Source of the DNA: Eubacterium sp. 14-2
GTDB taxonomy: Bacteria; Bacillota; Clostridia; Lachnospirales; Lachnospiraceae
Reading direction: 5' to 3'
NCBI RefSeq assembly: GCF_000403845.2
Contig: NZ_KE159569.1
Location: 63,472 to 127,471 of the forward strand
DNA length: 64,000 nt
The notes under the pieces were generated by a model, which ran no database searches, was not told the origin of the DNA, and was given only the letters and a program-made list of their open reading frames with translations. A program made the translations under genes and the position numbers. Positions 35,588-45,299 of this stretch are shown here, in pieces; the stretch's first letter is position 1; the number at the start of each line of letters is the position of its first letter.

Positions 35588-36268
35588 CTACCGTGTTTCA
35601 TATAATTTCACCCCCTTATCCGGCATAGCGCGCTCTGTCACCAGCCATAATGGAAAATCATTTTTAGGTACAACATATACCTCGGTACGGTCATCCGTCC
35701 CCGATGCACTGCAGTAATAATGGGCGCACACCTTCGGACTGTCATCGGGCATAACATACAATGCCACAATGTCCGATACCATATTGACCTCAATATTGTC
35801 ATGATCCCGTTTCTGGCGCTCTGGCCGATCCCTGCTATAGACATGCCGGTAAACCAAAACACAGTCCCGGTACCGGACCGGCGGCTGTGTCTGGAAAAAC
35901 CTCCGCATGGCAGGGTATAAAAAAGAGCGGATATAATCCGCTGAACCAGAAGACTTTTTGGGAAGCAGCGCCGGAATACGGAGCGCAAACCAGCCATCTG
36001 CCGTAAAGCCAATCTCAACCGGAATACTTTCTGCCATGCAGTTTTCCACTGCAGCTCCCGCCATAGGGCATCCAGTATATGCCGGAAGCCTTCTTGTGAA
36101 AAGCGCCAGCCGTTCTGAGATTTCTTCCAGCCGGAGGGCTGCATCGTATGCCGCCTGAAAATCCGAATCTTTGTAAAAGCGGCGCACATAAGCCATCTCT
36201 GACTCCAGACTTCGTTTCGCCAGCTCCACTTTATCCAGGACTTTTATGAATGAATTCTCTCCTGCCAT
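35588..36268 (-). CDS. DUF6100-like conjugative-element protein
   Basis: A 226-residue soluble protein with an N-terminal helical part (LRLEEISERLALFTRRLP) and a mixed C-terminal domain with DCVLVYRHVYSRDRPERQKRDHDN. It resembles proteins repeatedly found beside VirB4/VirD4 genes in Firmicute elements; no activity is known. The start overlaps the preceding gene by 38 bases, with its own site GGCGGTAGG. Confidence 0.6.
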   Translation of the reverse strand: MAGENSFIKVLDKVELAKRSLESEMAYVRRFYKDSDFQAAYDAALRLEEISERLALFTRRLPAYTGCPMAGAAVENCMAESIPVEIGFTADGWFALRIPALLPKKSSGSADYIRSFLYPAMRRFFQTQPPVRYRDCVLVYRHVYSRDRPERQKRDHDNIEVNMVSDIVALYVMPDDSPKVCAHYYCSASGTDDRTEVYVVPKNDFPLWLVTERAMPDKGVKLYETR

Positions 36269-36800
36269 TTCCTACCGCCTCCTCTGAATAAAAAATAATT
36301 TTTGGTTCCTCCTCCCCCTGAAAATCAACCGTTGCAAACAGACACGGCGCATCCGGCAGTTTCAATTTTTCCGCCATTGCAATATGGGGGACAATAATGA
36401 TATATTTCAGATCCTCCTGCGGCTGTAAAAGCCTTAACTGGCTCTGTTCTCCTTCATAGAGAACCACAATCTCATACCCGATGTTTTCCTTTAGAAAGAA
36501 AAGCTGCGACGGGTAGACCGCAGGGTAATGAGCCATCGGATCTACATAGTCAATAAACTTGAGCAGCACCCATACTGCCAGTATGATACGCTGATCCGGA
36601 CGACACATGGGATCCAGGCCAACGTAATAGCCGCCTGACACATCTGCTATCTGCATCTGCTTTTTCAGGTTCCGAAGAATCTTTTCGGCTGTCTTCTCCG
36701 GTTTTTGCAGCATCCGGACAATCTGTGTCTTTGGCAACGCCCCATACTGGGACAGCCATTTCACAACGTACTGCTCATCCTGTAACAGCATTTCTGCCAC
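36231..36800 (-). CDS. DUF5697-like winged-helix protein
   Basis: A 189-residue protein. The N-terminal ~70 residues are a winged-helix-like domain (YVVKWLSQYGALPKTQIVRM, then TAEKILRNLKKQ). The C-terminal part has IVVLYEGEQSQL and LKYIIIVPHI, a fold like those of restriction-type nucleases but without a catalytic motif I can identify. It is found between virB4 and virD4 in related elements and could regulate transfer. Confidence 0.6.
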   Translation of the reverse strand: MAEMLLQDEQYVVKWLSQYGALPKTQIVRMLQKPEKTAEKILRNLKKQMQIADVSGGYYVGLDPMCRPDQRIILAVWVLLKFIDYVDPMAHYPAVYPSQLFFLKENIGYEIVVLYEGEQSQLRLLQPQEDLKYIIIVPHIAMAEKLKLPDAPCLFATVDFQGEEEPKIIFYSEEAVGNGRREFIHKSPG

Positions 36801-36856
36801 CTCCTTGTCAGTATAATAAATGTGGGCTGTAAGTATTTGCGCCCAAATAAGTATTT

Positions 36857-39415
36857 CTATGCGGAATGCGTTTTTTCTTTCTGCCGCTCCCGCAAAATTG
36901 CTTCCAGTTCCGCACGGTCTGTAGTAATCATTTCCTGTTCTTCCTTGGAAGCTTTGATTACTACCGGCACCTTATTGTTGTTCGAGTATACTAACGCCTC
37001 CCCTCTCTCGAACCTTGTAATGGAACGGACCTCTGTTTTCGTCAGCTTCAGGACATCCTGGACATAACGGGCCTCATCCGGCTCCAGGTTCAAAATAATT
37101 TTGTTTTTTGAATTATTGACGATTGCCCGTCCGTATTTCCCATCTTCCAGGCTGAAGAAATCTGACAAATCCTGCGTAGCTGAAATAGCCGCCCCGCCAA
37201 ATCCCCGGATTGTCTTAAAAATCGTCAGGCAGAATTCCGCTGCCTGCCTGTTGGAAGATGCCCCTACAAGCTGCCAGATTTCATCAATCATGATCGCTTT
37301 CTTTTTTGTCCGGTCTGCTTTCACATTATCCCAAACATAGTCCAGGGCAATCATCATCCCCACCGGAAGCAGCTTGCCCTTCAGTTCAGACAAATCCAGT
37401 ACAATATATTTATTGCTCAAATCCACATTGGTCTGTTGGTTAAAGGACTGCGCTGAACCTGTAACAAAGCGGCTTACAATAACGGCAATCCGCTGCGTCA
37501 TTGGGTTTTCCAAAAGATTTTTGTGGAGATCCCCAAGAATCGGCATCGTCTTCATCTTTGGATGTGCCGCTTTCCTGTTTTTATATAAAGAATCGTTATC
37601 ATGCGTGATGCCGAAATCAGCATATGTCTTAATCAGCGCCTCATCCAACATCTGTTCCTCCTCATTCGTCATGTCTGGAATCAGCAGGGAAAAGAAAATC
37701 ATCAGCTGCTGGATTTTCCTTGCAAGCATGGAATCCATCTCGCTGTAATCCATCTCGTCAATCAGTTCCATCTCTGGTGTAATCGTATGCCGGATTTCCA
37801 TGACATTGATACAATGCGGAGAACCAGGCGCTATCTTGATATACTGGCCGCCGATCCGGTGACAGGCTCTTTTGAACTCATGTCCTTTAATCGGAGCCAG
37901 AATATAGCACTGGATTCCTCTCATGCGCATCCTAAGCGCAAGCAGCTGAAGCGTAAAGGTCTTTCCGGCTCCGCTGGTACCGAGCAGGTTCAGGTTGGCA
38001 TTTTTATTTTTCTTCGTATTAAACAGGTCTACAATACACAGTGAATTGTTATGCCGGTTGACGCCCAGCAGCACACCTGTATCATCCGACATTTCAAAGC
38101 TTGTAAACATATAGGTAGACGCTGCTCCGCTGGTAAGCACATTCCTCTGGGACTTCTTTTCCAGAGACGGCGCTATCTGCAGAAACGGCATTACGGATCG
38201 CAGCGCCGCCTCCTGCTGGAATTTACAGTCGCTAATATACATATCCATAGATTTCAACATATCGGAAATCTGCTGCTTCCGCCACATCAGCTCCTCATAG
38301 CTTTTCGCTGATACCGTCACAAACACAGACATGTAAAATAAATCCTCATTGTTATTTGCAATCCCATGCTTTATGAAATACCCTGCCTGAATAGAATTCG
38401 TAAGTTCCTCGTAATCGGTACTGGTGTCCTGCATACTTTTGAGTTTCGTGCGGTTCAACCGGATACGCTGCGCCACCTTGTCAATCGTTTTACTTCGGTT
38501 CTCACGGCGGAGATAGACATCTATGTCAATCCCTTCCCCGGCATTGATCAGCGCCGACATCCAGCCTGCACGTACCATACCGGGATAGCCGTTCCCTTTG
38601 ATATATAAAAACGAATAGTACAGCCCGTCCATAATGATATAGTTATAATGCGTCAGGTCAATCCCACGCGGTGACAGAAAATGCGCCATTCGGATATGCG
38701 GTATCGGGTCCACCCCGATGACCCGATTCTTTGCCGCCATTGTGTCAACCACTACCCGGTTCATCCGCAAAGAGAATGCCTCATCCACACAGGAACAGCG
38801 GTTAAAAAACATATACAGGATTTCCACCGTAGCTTCATCCGGATCCCTTGGCTGCAGGATAGAGTTTCCACATTGCAGAAAATATGCTTTTGCATTCTGT
38901 TCTGCGGTCTGCAGCATTCCGTATATCTGAGAAAAATCGTCGTTATCCCCTCGTCTGATTTCTTCATACTGGAAAATCAAAAAGAAGCGCCTTGTCAGCG
39001 CCTCCCTGCTTCCCACATCTTTAATCAGGCGGATATATCCTTCACCGAGCGACCTGCACTGCGTATCCTCTTCCTCTGCCAGCTCTTCCTGAATCATTGC
39101 CACATGTTTATCAGAATCCGCCTTTCTGGTAATGCTCTTAAACTGCAGGCGCATAGGTGAAATTTTCAGCCAGCTTGCAAAGGATGAAATGATGCTAAAC
39201 TGCTCTTCCCCGGAACGAAGCATGAAATTAATCGGCTCTATCTCCAGAATCTTGATAAATCTTCCGTCCGTCGTCTGTATGATTCCGTGTGTAATGTCTT
39301 TAATTGGAATAAAATCCTGCACGAAATCAAGCTTTTCCAGCTTTTTTCTTTGTTTTTTCAACTTTTTTCTTTGATCTGCCGCCTTTTTTCCTTTTGCGGA
39401 GCTGTTTCGGATCAT
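36857..39415 (-). CDS. VirB4/TraE-type conjugation ATPase
   Basis: An 852-residue ATPase that powers assembly of the transfer channel. The N-terminal VirB4 domain is followed by Walker A LLGTSGAGKTFTLQ (near 460) and Walker B KKAIMIDEIWQLVG, with conserved SATQDLSDFF behind it. The first 25 residues are Lys/Arg-rich and are encoded in the overlap with prgI (89 bases, another frame). The ribosome site GAAGGGTGGG precedes the ATG. Confidence 0.93.
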   Translation of the reverse strand: MIRNSSAKGKKAADQRKKLKKQRKKLEKLDFVQDFIPIKDITHGIIQTTDGRFIKILEIEPINFMLRSGEEQFSIISSFASWLKISPMRLQFKSITRKADSDKHVAMIQEELAEEEDTQCRSLGEGYIRLIKDVGSREALTRRFFLIFQYEEIRRGDNDDFSQIYGMLQTAEQNAKAYFLQCGNSILQPRDPDEATVEILYMFFNRCSCVDEAFSLRMNRVVVDTMAAKNRVIGVDPIPHIRMAHFLSPRGIDLTHYNYIIMDGLYYSFLYIKGNGYPGMVRAGWMSALINAGEGIDIDVYLRRENRSKTIDKVAQRIRLNRTKLKSMQDTSTDYEELTNSIQAGYFIKHGIANNNEDLFYMSVFVTVSAKSYEELMWRKQQISDMLKSMDMYISDCKFQQEAALRSVMPFLQIAPSLEKKSQRNVLTSGAASTYMFTSFEMSDDTGVLLGVNRHNNSLCIVDLFNTKKNKNANLNLLGTSGAGKTFTLQLLALRMRMRGIQCYILAPIKGHEFKRACHRIGGQYIKIAPGSPHCINVMEIRHTITPEMELIDEMDYSEMDSMLARKIQQLMIFFSLLIPDMTNEEEQMLDEALIKTYADFGITHDNDSLYKNRKAAHPKMKTMPILGDLHKNLLENPMTQRIAVIVSRFVTGSAQSFNQQTNVDLSNKYIVLDLSELKGKLLPVGMMIALDYVWDNVKADRTKKKAIMIDEIWQLVGASSNRQAAEFCLTIFKTIRGFGGAAISATQDLSDFFSLEDGKYGRAIVNNSKNKIILNLEPDEARYVQDVLKLTKTEVRSITRFERGEALVYSNNNKVPVVIKASKEEQEMITTDRAELEAILRERQKEKTHSA

Positions 39416-39743
39416 AATGATAACCCACCCTTCTGAAATGTAGTTTTCTTTTTTTCGCCATGTAGCGGACTATGTGAACCAGGTATTGAAAAAGGGAATC
39501 TCCGTCAATTCCCATCATGGCGACAACCGCTGTTGGCAGAAGCGTCACAGTCATGACGACAATTCGTATGGTTCCCGGCATGGAAATCAGCATCAGCTCC
39601 GGATAACCCAAAAGCGCCACCAGTATAACTGCTTCAATCGCATTCCGCGGTTCCAGCATACCTCCCAAAATCTTACCTGAGTCTGTATAATTTGCCGGTA
39701 TGGCATAAATATTGTTATACTCTTTATCCTCCAAATAAATCAC
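39327..39743 (-). CDS. PrgI-family membrane protein (VirB3-like)
   Basis: A 138-residue protein with two adjacent membrane spans (about 30-75) and a basic C-terminus (KKGGRSKKKVEKTKKKAGKA). It lies directly before virB4, as PrgI/VirB3 proteins do, and probably anchors the VirB4 complex. Its ATG overlaps the stop of the NlpC/P60 gene by four bases, while its own 3' end overlaps virB4 by 89 bases. Confidence 0.8.
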   Translation of the reverse strand: MIYLEDKEYNNIYAIPANYTDSGKILGGMLEPRNAIEAVILVALLGYPELMLISMPGTIRIVVMTVTLLPTAVVAMMGIDGDSLFQYLVHIVRYMAKKRKLHFRRVGYHYDPKQLRKRKKGGRSKKKVEKTKKKAGKA

Positions 39744-41776
39744 CTGCCTAATCTGTAAATTGTTGCTGTTGTCCTAAACCGTCCAAGCCGCAGCGCCTCG
39801 TTATGGTCTGGAACGTAAATATCCACACGGTGTATGTCATTTTCAATTCCGGATCCGCCGCGATCTTCTACCGTATACATTGTACCGTTAATCATAATCT
39901 GTGTTCCAAACGGATAATGGCTGGACATGGCCACCATTCCCCTGGAAGCTATTTTCCCACTGGCAGTAATGCCATTTGCATTGCTGCCGCAGCATTTTGC
40001 GCAGGCACAATAATGCGTCACGTCTACCTCCAGAGTTGAAATCGGCGTACCTTGAATATTGTCCGGAACCGGCGCATCAAAATCCACATTCTGTGGCCTC
40101 CTAAGCTCCAATGTGGCTTCATAGCTTGGAGAATTTAAGATAACGCCTTCCCCGCCTGATGAATGTACCCACATCCGCCTGCCATCTTCTCCATATCCGG
40201 CAAAAATAAGCACATGGCTCCACCCTTGTCCGTCCGATTCTCTTAAAAACCCCAAATCTCCAGGAAGAAGTTCACTTGCGGAAACAGCAGCCGTTTCTTC
40301 CCACTGATTCCATGTTCCCCCATAGAGGTTCACTCCCACAGCCGTCTTATAGGTCCAGTCAGTAAAGCCGGAACAATCCAACCCATACGGTCTGATGGTT
40401 CCGCTTGTTGTAGAACCTGCAGCTGTTACCAGCTTTGGCGTATTCCATTCATCATTCCATCCCGGACCTGATTTTCCACCCCAGAAATACGGAACCTTCC
40501 CTACGAGCGAAAGAGCTGTTGTCAAAATATGTTTTCGTGTAGCATTACAGTTTTGCCGGTTCACAAATGCGATTAATTCCGCATCTGTCAAAGGAACAGA
40601 CTGCCCGTTTCCTGCTATTCCATACAGCGTCATTTTAAGCGCTGTGGCCATCTTTTGGATTGCTTCTCCATAAGTGATTCCAAATTGCTCATATGGCGCA
40701 TCCAGGTTAATCCCAAATGCTGTGGCAATTACGGCATTATCAAATGGATGAATCGTACATTCTATATATTTAATTGTCTCCGTCCCCGGCGTAACTGTTT
40801 CTTTCCCATCCGCCTGATAATAGGTTTCCTCCGTAGTGCCGGTAACTGTGCCGCCAGAATAAACCGGGAGAGATACTGTCACGCTTTTATATGCGTCAAT
40901 CTCAACCGGCTCATTACTGGTATGGGATTCATCCGGCAGGTAATATGTCTTTTCTGCGGTTTCATACCGGTACTGCGCCACCCCATTGACGGTGCCTGTT
41001 TTCACTTTATCGGTTACAACCGTCAGTGTCACTGGTTGATAGGTATAATAAGTGACTGGGATAATGATTTCCTTCTGCTTTTCCTCTGATGTGACCGGGA
41101 ACATGCTCCCGGCAACGTTTCCGAGTTTTGAAACCATATCTTCTTTCTTTGTGTTTTGCTGCTGCATGGAGGCTGAATATGCCGCCAGGATATAGCTGAC
41201 ATCATATCCCGATGAACTTTGTGCATAATTAACCAGAGCCTCCATAGATAAGTCATAGTCATACCCGCCATCGGATATCATGCTCTCCACTTTGGCAAGC
41301 GCCTGGCTATACCCATCATCCACCACGTCAGAAACCGCCCCTGCCATCTCCGCATAAACCGCAGTCGGCGTGACACCCTCTATCGGCTTGTTCCCATCCA
41401 GCCCAAATATGCTGTTAAAAACAATCGAGGGCAAGGACACTATCATAACAATCAGAAACAGCAGGAATAGACAGATACAAACTAAAACTTTGAACAAAGT
41501 ATGACGCATAGACCAGGCAGCCGAAAGAACAGCTCCCCATGGCCCTCCTGCAGCCGTTCCCGCTGCAATCTCAGCGGCAGCTTTGCCACCCTCTACACTG
41601 GCTTTTACAGTCGCTGCAGCCGCATTGGATGCCTGTTCTGCTCCTTTAGCGGCAGTCTGCTTCACAGCTTCCTGCCCGGACTGTCTGGCTGCTTTCGCCA
41701 TCTGGCCGGCTGCCTGCCCATAATTGTCAGATCCATCACCAATCTGCTGCTTTGACGGTTCAGCCATCTTCTCCAC
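39740..41776 (-). CDS. Conjugation cell-wall hydrolase with NlpC/P60 and 3D domains
   Basis: A 678-residue protein with a cytoplasmic Ala/Gly/Gln-rich N-terminus and one membrane span (about 90-120). A long extracellular region of VirB8-like length follows. Then come an NlpC/P60 peptidase domain with Cys in GLDCSGFTDW and His in GWSHVLIFAGYG, and a C-terminal 3D domain (TASGKIASRGMVAM, VEDRGGSGIENDIHRVDIY). It should open the peptidoglycan for the transfer channel, as Tn916 Orf14-type proteins do. Confidence 0.88.
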   Translation of the reverse strand: MEKMAEPSKQQIGDGSDNYGQAAGQMAKAARQSGQEAVKQTAAKGAEQASNAAAATVKASVEGGKAAAEIAAGTAAGGPWGAVLSAAWSMRHTLFKVLVCICLFLLFLIVMIVSLPSIVFNSIFGLDGNKPIEGVTPTAVYAEMAGAVSDVVDDGYSQALAKVESMISDGGYDYDLSMEALVNYAQSSSGYDVSYILAAYSASMQQQNTKKEDMVSKLGNVAGSMFPVTSEEKQKEIIIPVTYYTYQPVTLTVVTDKVKTGTVNGVAQYRYETAEKTYYLPDESHTSNEPVEIDAYKSVTVSLPVYSGGTVTGTTEETYYQADGKETVTPGTETIKYIECTIHPFDNAVIATAFGINLDAPYEQFGITYGEAIQKMATALKMTLYGIAGNGQSVPLTDAELIAFVNRQNCNATRKHILTTALSLVGKVPYFWGGKSGPGWNDEWNTPKLVTAAGSTTSGTIRPYGLDCSGFTDWTYKTAVGVNLYGGTWNQWEETAAVSASELLPGDLGFLRESDGQGWSHVLIFAGYGEDGRRMWVHSSGGEGVILNSPSYEATLELRRPQNVDFDAPVPDNIQGTPISTLEVDVTHYCACAKCCGSNANGITASGKIASRGMVAMSSHYPFGTQIMINGTMYTVEDRGGSGIENDIHRVDIYVPDHNEALRLGRFRTTATIYRLGR

Positions 41777-41825
41777 CTCCTATTTCAAGCTGCAGTGCTG
41801 CAGCATATATTTCTTCCATAAACGT

Positions 41826-41860
41826 AGAAAAGCCGGATCAGTTTCCCTGGTCCAGCTTTC
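41826..41860 (-). terminator. Weak hairpin between the TrbL-like and NlpC/P60 genes
   Basis: AAGCTGGACCAG pairs with CTGATCCGGCTT (one mismatch, one wobble), followed by TTTTC on the minus strand. It may reduce rather than stop transcription within the operon. Confidence 0.4.
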
Positions 41861-41869
41861 CGTTTTTCA

Positions 41870-43966
41870 TTATCTTTTACGTCTCGGCGGCTTACTCCCA
41901 AAATTCTTTCTCGGTTTCGGCTCCTCAAACCGTGCCGGCGTCTGCTTGTAACGCACGGTTTCCACCGACACAGAGCGGACATTCTCTCCGTCATAAACGG
42001 GTTTTCCATTTTCATATACAGGCTTGTGTTCCACAGATGCCTCTCCACGTACCGCATACCACTGCCCGCCGCGCGCATCTTCAAATACCTGATAATCACC
42101 GCGGGGTGCAGCATACTGCGCAGTGTCAAAGAACATCGTACCCGAACCATTCTCATGACGAACTTCAAAATGCCCATCAGCACGGCCGGAACCATCCACA
42201 GAAGATATTTGCTGCTCATATCCCGGCATAAATTCCTGGAACTGTGCCTGATTATACATGGCTGCCGCAGCACCGGATTCAAATTCCGGTGTCTGGGCAT
42301 GCTGCTGCATTGCATACCAATCCACACCGTTTGCTGACTGCATAATCGTATGCGGCGCATCTGGCTCATCATAGTAAGCGCTGTTATACCACATAGAATT
42401 GCTGCCATCGGCTCCGCTCGCCTCGATAACGCCGTCTCCGACTGTCCGCAGCGTTGTCCCCTCTGCTGCATCCGGAAAGGCCTGTGCGACCTGGGCTGCC
42501 TCGGAGATATCCCCGGAAAATGCAGGTGCATCGTAAAATGCCCCAGCGCCTGCCCCGGATGCCATCTGATACCACTGGCTGCCGTCTGATGCCGTAATAA
42601 CGGAATGCGGCCCGTCCGGCTTGTCAAACTGTGCTGCATGATACATCTCCACATTGGAACTCTGTCCGTTTGCAGATGTAGCAACGGTGCTGATCTGTCC
42701 GCCGGATATCTGCGTATCCTTTAACTGGTATCCGCCAAGCTGCGGCATATAGTTACCAAGGCTGCGGTCTGCAATATCTCCGGCTATGCTGCCTGATACA
42801 TTTGGACTTCTGGACGCAACCGAAGAAATAGAATCTCCTGTAAGAGCCGCCCCGTTACGGGCTGCCATTCCTCCAAAAGCACGGCCCACAAAGCCAACGC
42901 TTCCACCGGCCCCCATACGGATTCCGCCATCCACAACTGCATCCCTCACATAACTGTTGCCCTTAAATTTGCTGGCAAACCCGGCCGCGAATCCACTTGC
43001 CGCCGCACCGGTTCCGGTTACAGTGCTTCCGCCTTTTCCGAAAACGCTTCCAGCGCTTCTGGCCCCGCCTCCGACACCGCTGATTACCCTTGCCGCCATT
43101 AAAAGCTCCATGCCCATACTGGAACCAGTCTGTGCTACATTCAGTCCCATCGCCGCCAGATAAGAATCAAATTTCTGTGCCGTTTTTAAGAACGCCAGGG
43201 CGCAAAACAGCCAAAGGAAGATGCTGCCCTGACCTGTCGAAAGCGCACCGCCATTTCCCATATACTGTCCTACGGAAGAGTTGAACCCCCGCAGGAACCA
43301 TACATTCATTACAAGCAAAAGCAATTGGGAGCCAACCATCCTGCACCAGCTCTTGAATACTGGCGCTGTCGTTTTGGAAGCCCCCATGGAAAATGCCAGA
43401 GGGGAAGTATAGCAAAGAACGCCTACCACAATATACCGCTCTACTGTTTCAAGCAATAGCTTAAAATAATTCCATCCCAGAGAAATCTCCAGAATAACCA
43501 AAAGCAGCAGCCCTACCACAGACACAACCGCGACAATCGTAGTCAGCCCATTTGATAATGCTTCCTCAACGCCGGCAAACGTAAAGTCCTCCGCCGTCAT
43601 ACTGATATCCATAAGAGCCGTATAGGGAGCCCTTGCAATATCCAGCGTAATCATAAAAATCGGCCGGGCATATCCTATCAGCAATGCAAAGATAGAACTC
43701 CTTGCAAGCAGTGTCCACGGATTCTCCGCTTCCGTAATCGGGCCTCCAAACACACGGAAGAGCTGCCATACCGTAATCAGGAACAGTACCGCCCACGCTG
43801 TGTACTGTATAACCGTAAAGGCTTTGGCCACAAATGGAAAATATTCCTCCATTGCTGTCATATCAGTTCCAAGCGCCTGAAGGAACAAGCCGGAAACCGC
43901 ATCCATCATTTGGGATACGATACTGCTAATCCAGTTCACAATCCCTTCAAATATCCAGTCAAGCAT
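41870..43966 (-). CDS. TrbL/VirB6-like channel protein with repeated C-terminal domain
   Basis: A 698-residue polytopic protein: about six membrane spans in residues 40-290, a Gly/Ala/Ser-rich linker (about 300-370), then three or four related ~50-residue units with a W/F-Y..A.Y..P....H...DG..WY-type pattern (SQWYQMAS, DWYAMQQH, GQWYAVRG), and a basic tail (KPPRRKR). The membrane part is that of the inner-membrane channel in Gram-positive type IV systems. It follows the VirB2-like gene by 35 bases. Confidence 0.82.
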   Translation of the reverse strand: MLDWIFEGIVNWISSIVSQMMDAVSGLFLQALGTDMTAMEEYFPFVAKAFTVIQYTAWAVLFLITVWQLFRVFGGPITEAENPWTLLARSSIFALLIGYARPIFMITLDIARAPYTALMDISMTAEDFTFAGVEEALSNGLTTIVAVVSVVGLLLLVILEISLGWNYFKLLLETVERYIVVGVLCYTSPLAFSMGASKTTAPVFKSWCRMVGSQLLLLVMNVWFLRGFNSSVGQYMGNGGALSTGQGSIFLWLFCALAFLKTAQKFDSYLAAMGLNVAQTGSSMGMELLMAARVISGVGGGARSAGSVFGKGGSTVTGTGAAASGFAAGFASKFKGNSYVRDAVVDGGIRMGAGGSVGFVGRAFGGMAARNGAALTGDSISSVASRSPNVSGSIAGDIADRSLGNYMPQLGGYQLKDTQISGGQISTVATSANGQSSNVEMYHAAQFDKPDGPHSVITASDGSQWYQMASGAGAGAFYDAPAFSGDISEAAQVAQAFPDAAEGTTLRTVGDGVIEASGADGSNSMWYNSAYYDEPDAPHTIMQSANGVDWYAMQQHAQTPEFESGAAAAMYNQAQFQEFMPGYEQQISSVDGSGRADGHFEVRHENGSGTMFFDTAQYAAPRGDYQVFEDARGGQWYAVRGEASVEHKPVYENGKPVYDGENVRSVSVETVRYKQTPARFEEPKPRKNFGSKPPRRKR

Positions 43967-44001
43967 CTTTCACCACCTCCCATCTGGCTTGACCGGGAAA
44001 T

Positions 44002-44361
44002 TTAACCTGCGTAATTTCCACCGGCAATCAACGGCTGCAGGTAAGCAACGATAAAGCCCAGTGAATTGAGGACAATCCATGTCACTACAATCCGCTTCAG
44101 CCAACTGGTTGCTTCATCCACTGCACGCTGGTTCCTGGAAACCATCCTGACAATCAGCGCAATCGCAGCGGCTGTGACCGCAACAATCGTACTGATTCCC
44201 ACCAACTGACCATACACATCTTTCATAATCTTGGAAAAACGATCCCAAATCGTGTCGGCCATGACCGGCTGCAGGGAAATAAGCGTCACACACGCCATCC
44301 CTACCAGCAACCAGTAGGCAGTTTTCAGATGTTCCCTGCCCTTTTTCAGTTGTTTTACCAT
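44002..44361 (-). CDS. VirB2/TrbC-like small membrane protein
   Basis: A 119-residue protein with a signal-like first span (about 17-35), a second span (about 55-80, ISTIVAVTAAAIALIVRMV) and a third (about 92-110). This is typical of pilin-like or holin-like VirB2/TrbC subunits at the start of transfer operons. The strong ribosome site AAAGGAGG lies ahead of the ATG, and the gene is preceded by the three-hairpin repeat. Confidence 0.7.
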   Translation of the reverse strand: MVKQLKKGREHLKTAYWLLVGMACVTLISLQPVMADTIWDRFSKIMKDVYGQLVGISTIVAVTAAAIALIVRMVSRNQRAVDEATSWLKRIVVTWIVLNSLGFIVAYLQPLIAGGNYAG

Positions 44362-44394
44362 ACGAAGGTACCTCCTTTGATTTTTTGGCGTCAG

Positions 44395-44516
44395 ATAAAT
44401 CTCGCAAAGCGGGATTTTACGCCTGCGGCAGATTGCGCAAGCAATATCCTTCCTCTCTGCCGCAGTGCGATAATTTTTTTCGTGCTATAGGAAATCCGCA
44501 GGATTTTTTATAGCAT
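44395..44516 (-). repeat. Three-hairpin dispersed element, copy A
   Basis: Minus-strand order: hairpin TGCTATA...TATAGCA with an inner AAATCC/GGATTT stem; conserved AATTATCGCACTGCGG; a long stem closed by CTGCGGCAG/CTGCCGCAG; then hairpin AAAATCCCGC/GCGAGATTT. The same layout with different stem sequences occurs at 63444-63566. It lies between a terminator and the VirB2-like gene. With the terminator, it fills the gap between 44362 and 44666. Confidence 0.65.
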
Positions 44517-44517
44517 G

Positions 44518-44558
44518 AAAAATGCCGCTCCAAAAGCATCTTGCTCCTGAAACGGCAT
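44518..44558 (-). terminator. Terminator after the 210-residue regulator-like gene
   Basis: ATGCCG and CGGCAT pair, extended by weaker pairs, and are followed by TTTTT on the minus strand. It separates the replication-like genes from the transfer operon. Confidence 0.65.
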
Positions 44559-44666
44559 CTCCTACGCCCTCTCCCAATTTGGGACGATATCAGTATACCT
44601 CTTTTCCGTTTGCATGTCATCGGCTCTATAGCGCCACTTTTACGCCACTTTACTGCCATTTCATTT

Positions 44667-45299
44667 TCATTCCAATCCCTCCATAAGCGTCAGCATCTCC
44701 AGCCAGAAATCCACATCCTTTGCCGGAGCCGCCCATAACCGGATGGACAGAATGGTGATTGCCTGTTGGCGGAGTCGGTAATAGTGCCTGGAAGACATGT
44801 CCAGCCGATAGAGAAGCTCCGTATGATTCAGATGCTCCGGCGATATGTACGTCAAATAAACCAGCTGATACAGCTTCTCCCCATTCTCTGGCTTTTTCTT
44901 CAGCACCGTAAGCGCTTCATTTACCCGATCCAGGAGCAGCCTTGATTTCTGGATGCCATCCATCCGGTTCTCCAGCTTCCGGTTCCCCATAGCCATTTCC
45001 ACATCCATATGCTCAATCAAGGCATCCACTCCCTCAAAAGGCTTTTCCAGTTCCTCCGCAATAGTTTCCGGGAAACATTCCATCATCCAGACGATGGTGC
45101 GGTACTGCTGCAGGAGCATAAGCGTATTGTGATAGCTGTTCCTGGTCTTCTCCTGCTTTGCGGAACGCACCTTCTCACTGTCAATCTTCTGATCCGCAAG
45201 GATCCCCCTCTTTGTCAAAAGGCTGATAAATGCATCTGATTGTGCCAAAATCTTTTCTTCCTGCTGTTCATACAGCTTTTTTTCATCCTGTCTGCTCAT
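44667..45299 (-). CDS. Helical regulator-like protein, unknown function
   Basis: A 210-residue, mostly helical soluble protein. The C-terminal part (ELLYRLDMSSRHYYRLRQQA) looks like a helix-turn-helix of the ArpU/DUF1492 type found in phages and conjugative elements. Its start overlaps the upstream gene by 17 bases, and a terminator follows. It may control the transfer operon directly downstream; this is inferred from position only. Confidence 0.55.
   Translation of the reverse strand: MSRQDEKKLYEQQEEKILAQSDAFISLLTKRGILADQKIDSEKVRSAKQEKTRNSYHNTLMLLQQYRTIVWMMECFPETIAEELEKPFEGVDALIEHMDVEMAMGNRKLENRMDGIQKSRLLLDRVNEALTVLKKKPENGEKLYQLVYLTYISPEHLNHTELLYRLDMSSRHYYRLRQQAITILSIRLWAAPAKDVDFWLEMLTLMEGLE

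Noticed and set aside
41785-42684. Minus-strand 299-codon frame within the TrbL-like gene
   Set aside because: Arg/Ser/Met-rich composition typical of an out-of-frame reading; the TrbL frame has membrane spans and matches a family.
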